This document shows, piece after piece, positions 61,868-64,000 of a stretch of 64,000 nucleotides of DNA; within the stretch, counting starts at the first letter, position 1, and every line of letters begins with the position of its first letter. This DNA is from Aradus depressus (lineage: Eukaryota > Arthropoda > Insecta > Hemiptera > Aradidae): NCBI GenBank assembly GCA_963662175.1, contig OY759224.1:31133489-31197488 (forward strand), read 5' to 3'. The notes under the pieces were generated by a model. That model was not told the DNA's origin and ran no database searches. It saw nothing but the letters and a program-made list of their open reading frames with translations. The translations under genes were made by a program, and so were the position numbers.

Positions 61868-62440
61868 GATTTTTATTCATTTATTTTATTTTATTCATAT
61901 TTTATACATTCTCTATTATATATTTATATATTTTTTCAATTTTTTTATTTTTTTTATTTTTTTTATTTGTCGATTTTCATTAATTTATTTTATTTTATTC
62001 ATATTTTATACATTCTCTATTATATATTTATATATTTTTTCAATTTTTTTTTTATTTTTTTTTTTATTTGTCGATTTTCATTCATTTATTTTATTTTATT
62101 CATATTTTATACATCCTCTATTATATATTTATATATTTTTTCAATTTTTTTTTTATTTTTTTTTTATTTGTCGATTTTCATTAATTTATTTTATTTTATT
62201 CATATTTTATACATTCTCTATTATATATTTATATATTTTTTCAATTTTTTTTTTATTTTTTTTTTATTTGTCGATTTTCATTAATTTATTTTATTTTATT
62301 CATATTTTATACATTCTCTATTATATATTTTTTCAATTTTTTTTTTTTTTTTTTTTTCGATTTTCATTAATTTATTTTATTTTATTCATATTTTATACAT
62401 TCTCTATTATATATTTATATATTTTTTCAATTTTTTTTTT
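61868..62440. repeat. AT-rich minisatellite, unit about 100 bp, six copies
   Basis: Each unit carries CGATTTTCATTAATTTATTT, CATATTTTATACATTCTCTA and a T-run. Units differ mostly in T-run length. Long frames across it are artefacts of the period. Confidence 0.95.
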
Positions 62441-62519
62441 TTTTTGCAATCTATATACAATATATACATAATAAGCAAATATGTGGACAAAAAGAAAAAA
62501 AATAACGTCACTTGATGGG

Positions 62520-62930
62520 AGAAGCCAGCCAGCGCTGACACTCCCTCGAAAGTTAATTTTCATTAGTCACTATCCTCAGAGATGATCGCAAGGCCACCTC
62601 CTGTTCAAGCGGCGGGGAGGATTGTCAGGATGGGAATGATAGGATAGGGCTTGAGTGAGAGGATTTGAATGGGAAGAAAGGTTTCTATGAAATGTTTGGA
62701 ATCGGGATTGGATTAGTTCGTTGACAGTGGGAATATTGAGATCTGTGTGTAGGACTTTATTGGTAATTCGTCGCAGGAGTTTGGACTGGAATGATTGGAT
62801 ACAATTGATGTTCGACTGTTTAGCTGCACCCGAAAGTTCGAGTCCGTACGTCCAGATGGGACGTATAATTGTCTTGTAAATCTCCTGTTCTTTTTGTCTC
62901 TGTATGAATTTATTCTTAGGGGACCTTGGT
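62520..62930 (-). pseudogene. Jockey-like LINE 3' end, truncated
   Basis: The minus strand reads KEQEIYKTIIRPIWTYGLEL, SKLLRRITNKVLHTDLNIPT and ends RRLNRRWPCDHL with TGA. About 60 bases of 3' UTR follow. It is open over about 110 codons, so it is younger than the copies at 54.5 and 56.1 kb. Confidence 0.88.
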
Positions 62931-62964
62931 CTCAGAATAAAATTTCTTTTAATTTTTTAAAATT

Positions 62965-63270
62965 TAATTTCAATATTCAATAGTTGACTTACATGAGAGT
63001 ATTTAGAAGCTCATAATAAATTTTGTGTCGATAAATTCACTACACCGGCAGGTACTATGGTATTTATGTTCAGCTTCTTCCTTATGGAGTTTTGAAATCA
63101 CATATGAAATTTTGTGTCGATACATTTATTCTATCGGCAAGTATTAGAGTTAATGTTTATTACATTTGCTACTACAAAATTTAGTATGAGAATTCAGAAG
63201 TATTTTAAATATTGCATTTTAGGTCAAACTGTTGATTGATTTTGGAGGAAAATCTAACATTAAGTTACCA
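62965..63270 (-). repeat. Repeat B fragments
   Basis: TATTCAATAGTTGACTTACA, TGTGTCGATACATTTATTCT and TTGATTGATTTTGGAGGAAA. Confidence 0.75.
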
Positions 63271-63889
63271 ACTTAACAAATACGTGATTAATCTGCTTAA
63301 AGTTTCCAATCCGGCAACACCGGTGTAACCTGCTAGTTGCTACATAAGTCTGAAGACTGGTTGACTTTTAATCAAGAGTTTCTTGTAGGATGTGTGTGAG
63401 TGTGTGTGTGTGTGTTATTGCTGAAAGTTGGTGACTGCCCAAAGAAGTGGCCCCAGAAGATGTCAGCACAATAGAACTGTTGGACAATGGAGATAAGGAG
63501 TGAGGGGGGGGGGGGGGGGGGGGAGTTGGACAATACTGTTGAGAGTCCAGCTCTGGAGTATAGAGTATAGAGCCCCTAGTCTCCAAAACCAAGTTGGGCT
63601 CTTTCAGACGTCCTCAGTCCCAAGTCCCAGACCCAGCCTCAACTTAGCCCACAGACCTTGTCTTACATAAATCATATTGCCAAAGGCCATTTGAGTCTTC
63701 AACGAGAAAAAACTTGAAAGAACAAAGTTACAATATATCTATATTTTTCATCTTCACCAAAATTCAATTTCTTTATTACCGCTTAGGAAATACATCTTTT
63801 AGTCAAGGGGTTTGGCCTGATATATACATATTTTAATAATAAAAAGTAGGTGCTGCGAAGTATAAAAAGTACATAGGTACATTATAAAT
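63271..63889. other. No gene; (TG)n and poly-G tracts
   Basis: GTGTGTGAGTGTGTGTGTGT near 63390 and a G-run near 63505-63524. No coding signal. Confidence 0.5.
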
Positions 63890-64000
63890 ATTTTTTTTTT
63901 TTTTTTTTTTTTTTTTTGGCTTTATGTACGGTGCATATTAGCCATGTCAATGTGTTATATATAATTATTTAAGACATCCATGGCCCCGGGAGGGAGTTCT
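63890..64000 (-). mobile_element. SINE-B cut by the window edge
   Basis: T-run tail, GGCTTTATGTACGGTGCATA, CATGGCCCCGGGAGGGAG; the head is beyond the window. Confidence 0.93.

Noticed and set aside
61967..62284. 105-codon Phe/Ile-rich frame that looks like a membrane protein
   Set aside because: It is the translation of the 100-bp T-rich minisatellite.

Overview
This is an arthropod nuclear window, most likely from an insect. It is AT-rich, dominated by interspersed repeats, and shows spliced genes with GT-AG introns. Two tRNA-derived SINE families are present, one ending in (CCTAA)n, the complement of the common arthropod telomere repeat TTAGG. There are also CR1-, R1-, Jockey- and RTE-type LINE pieces and mariner, pogo, hAT and Harbinger-like DNA transposons. 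The repeat spectrum reminds me of Hemiptera, perhaps planthoppers, but that is recollection and was not tested. No bacterial operons, rRNA genes, CRISPR arrays or free-standing tRNA genes were seen.

Host genes are few. On the minus strand, three phase-compatible exons (12018-11920, 11547-11338, 4940-4441) assemble into a 250-residue open protein with a hydrophobic N-terminus and a C-terminal coiled coil. A second minus-strand gene starts near 25.36 kb with a TATA box, a signal-peptide first exon and a consensus splice donor. I recognise neither product. Everything else that looks coding belongs to mobile elements.

Layout: 0-3.1 kb holds a CR1-like LINE with PHD-finger ORF1 and an apparently intact ORF2 that runs off the left edge. 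3.1-12 kb is the three-exon gene, with introns full of SINEs, palindromes and a deleted hAT. 12-25 kb holds SINEs, mariner, hAT and LINE remnants and a pogo-like element containing a nested foldback. 25-36 kb holds the second gene, an RTE LINE, a two-length minisatellite, a TIR foldback carrying an R1-clade LINE, and a pogo element. 36-45 kb holds SINEs, a 61-bp array split by a LINE, and a (CA)-rich minisatellite split by an R1-clade LINE. 45-64 kb is a mosaic of an abundant dispersed repeat ('repeat B'), SINEs, Harbinger-like elements (one with a zinc-finger ORF), mariner pieces, Jockey fragments and a 100-bp AT-rich minisatellite.

The most interesting signal is a set of short hammerhead-ribozyme-like motifs in palindromic or foldback elements (8.2-8.5, 14.1-14.3, 23.1-23.5, 37.6 and 46.3 kb). 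The catalytic-core-like bases are largely kept while helix II changes in a base-paired way, as in the diminished-stem-III hammerheads known from Penelope-like retroelements. Several insertions can be read cleanly from target-site duplications, giving a nested order of events.
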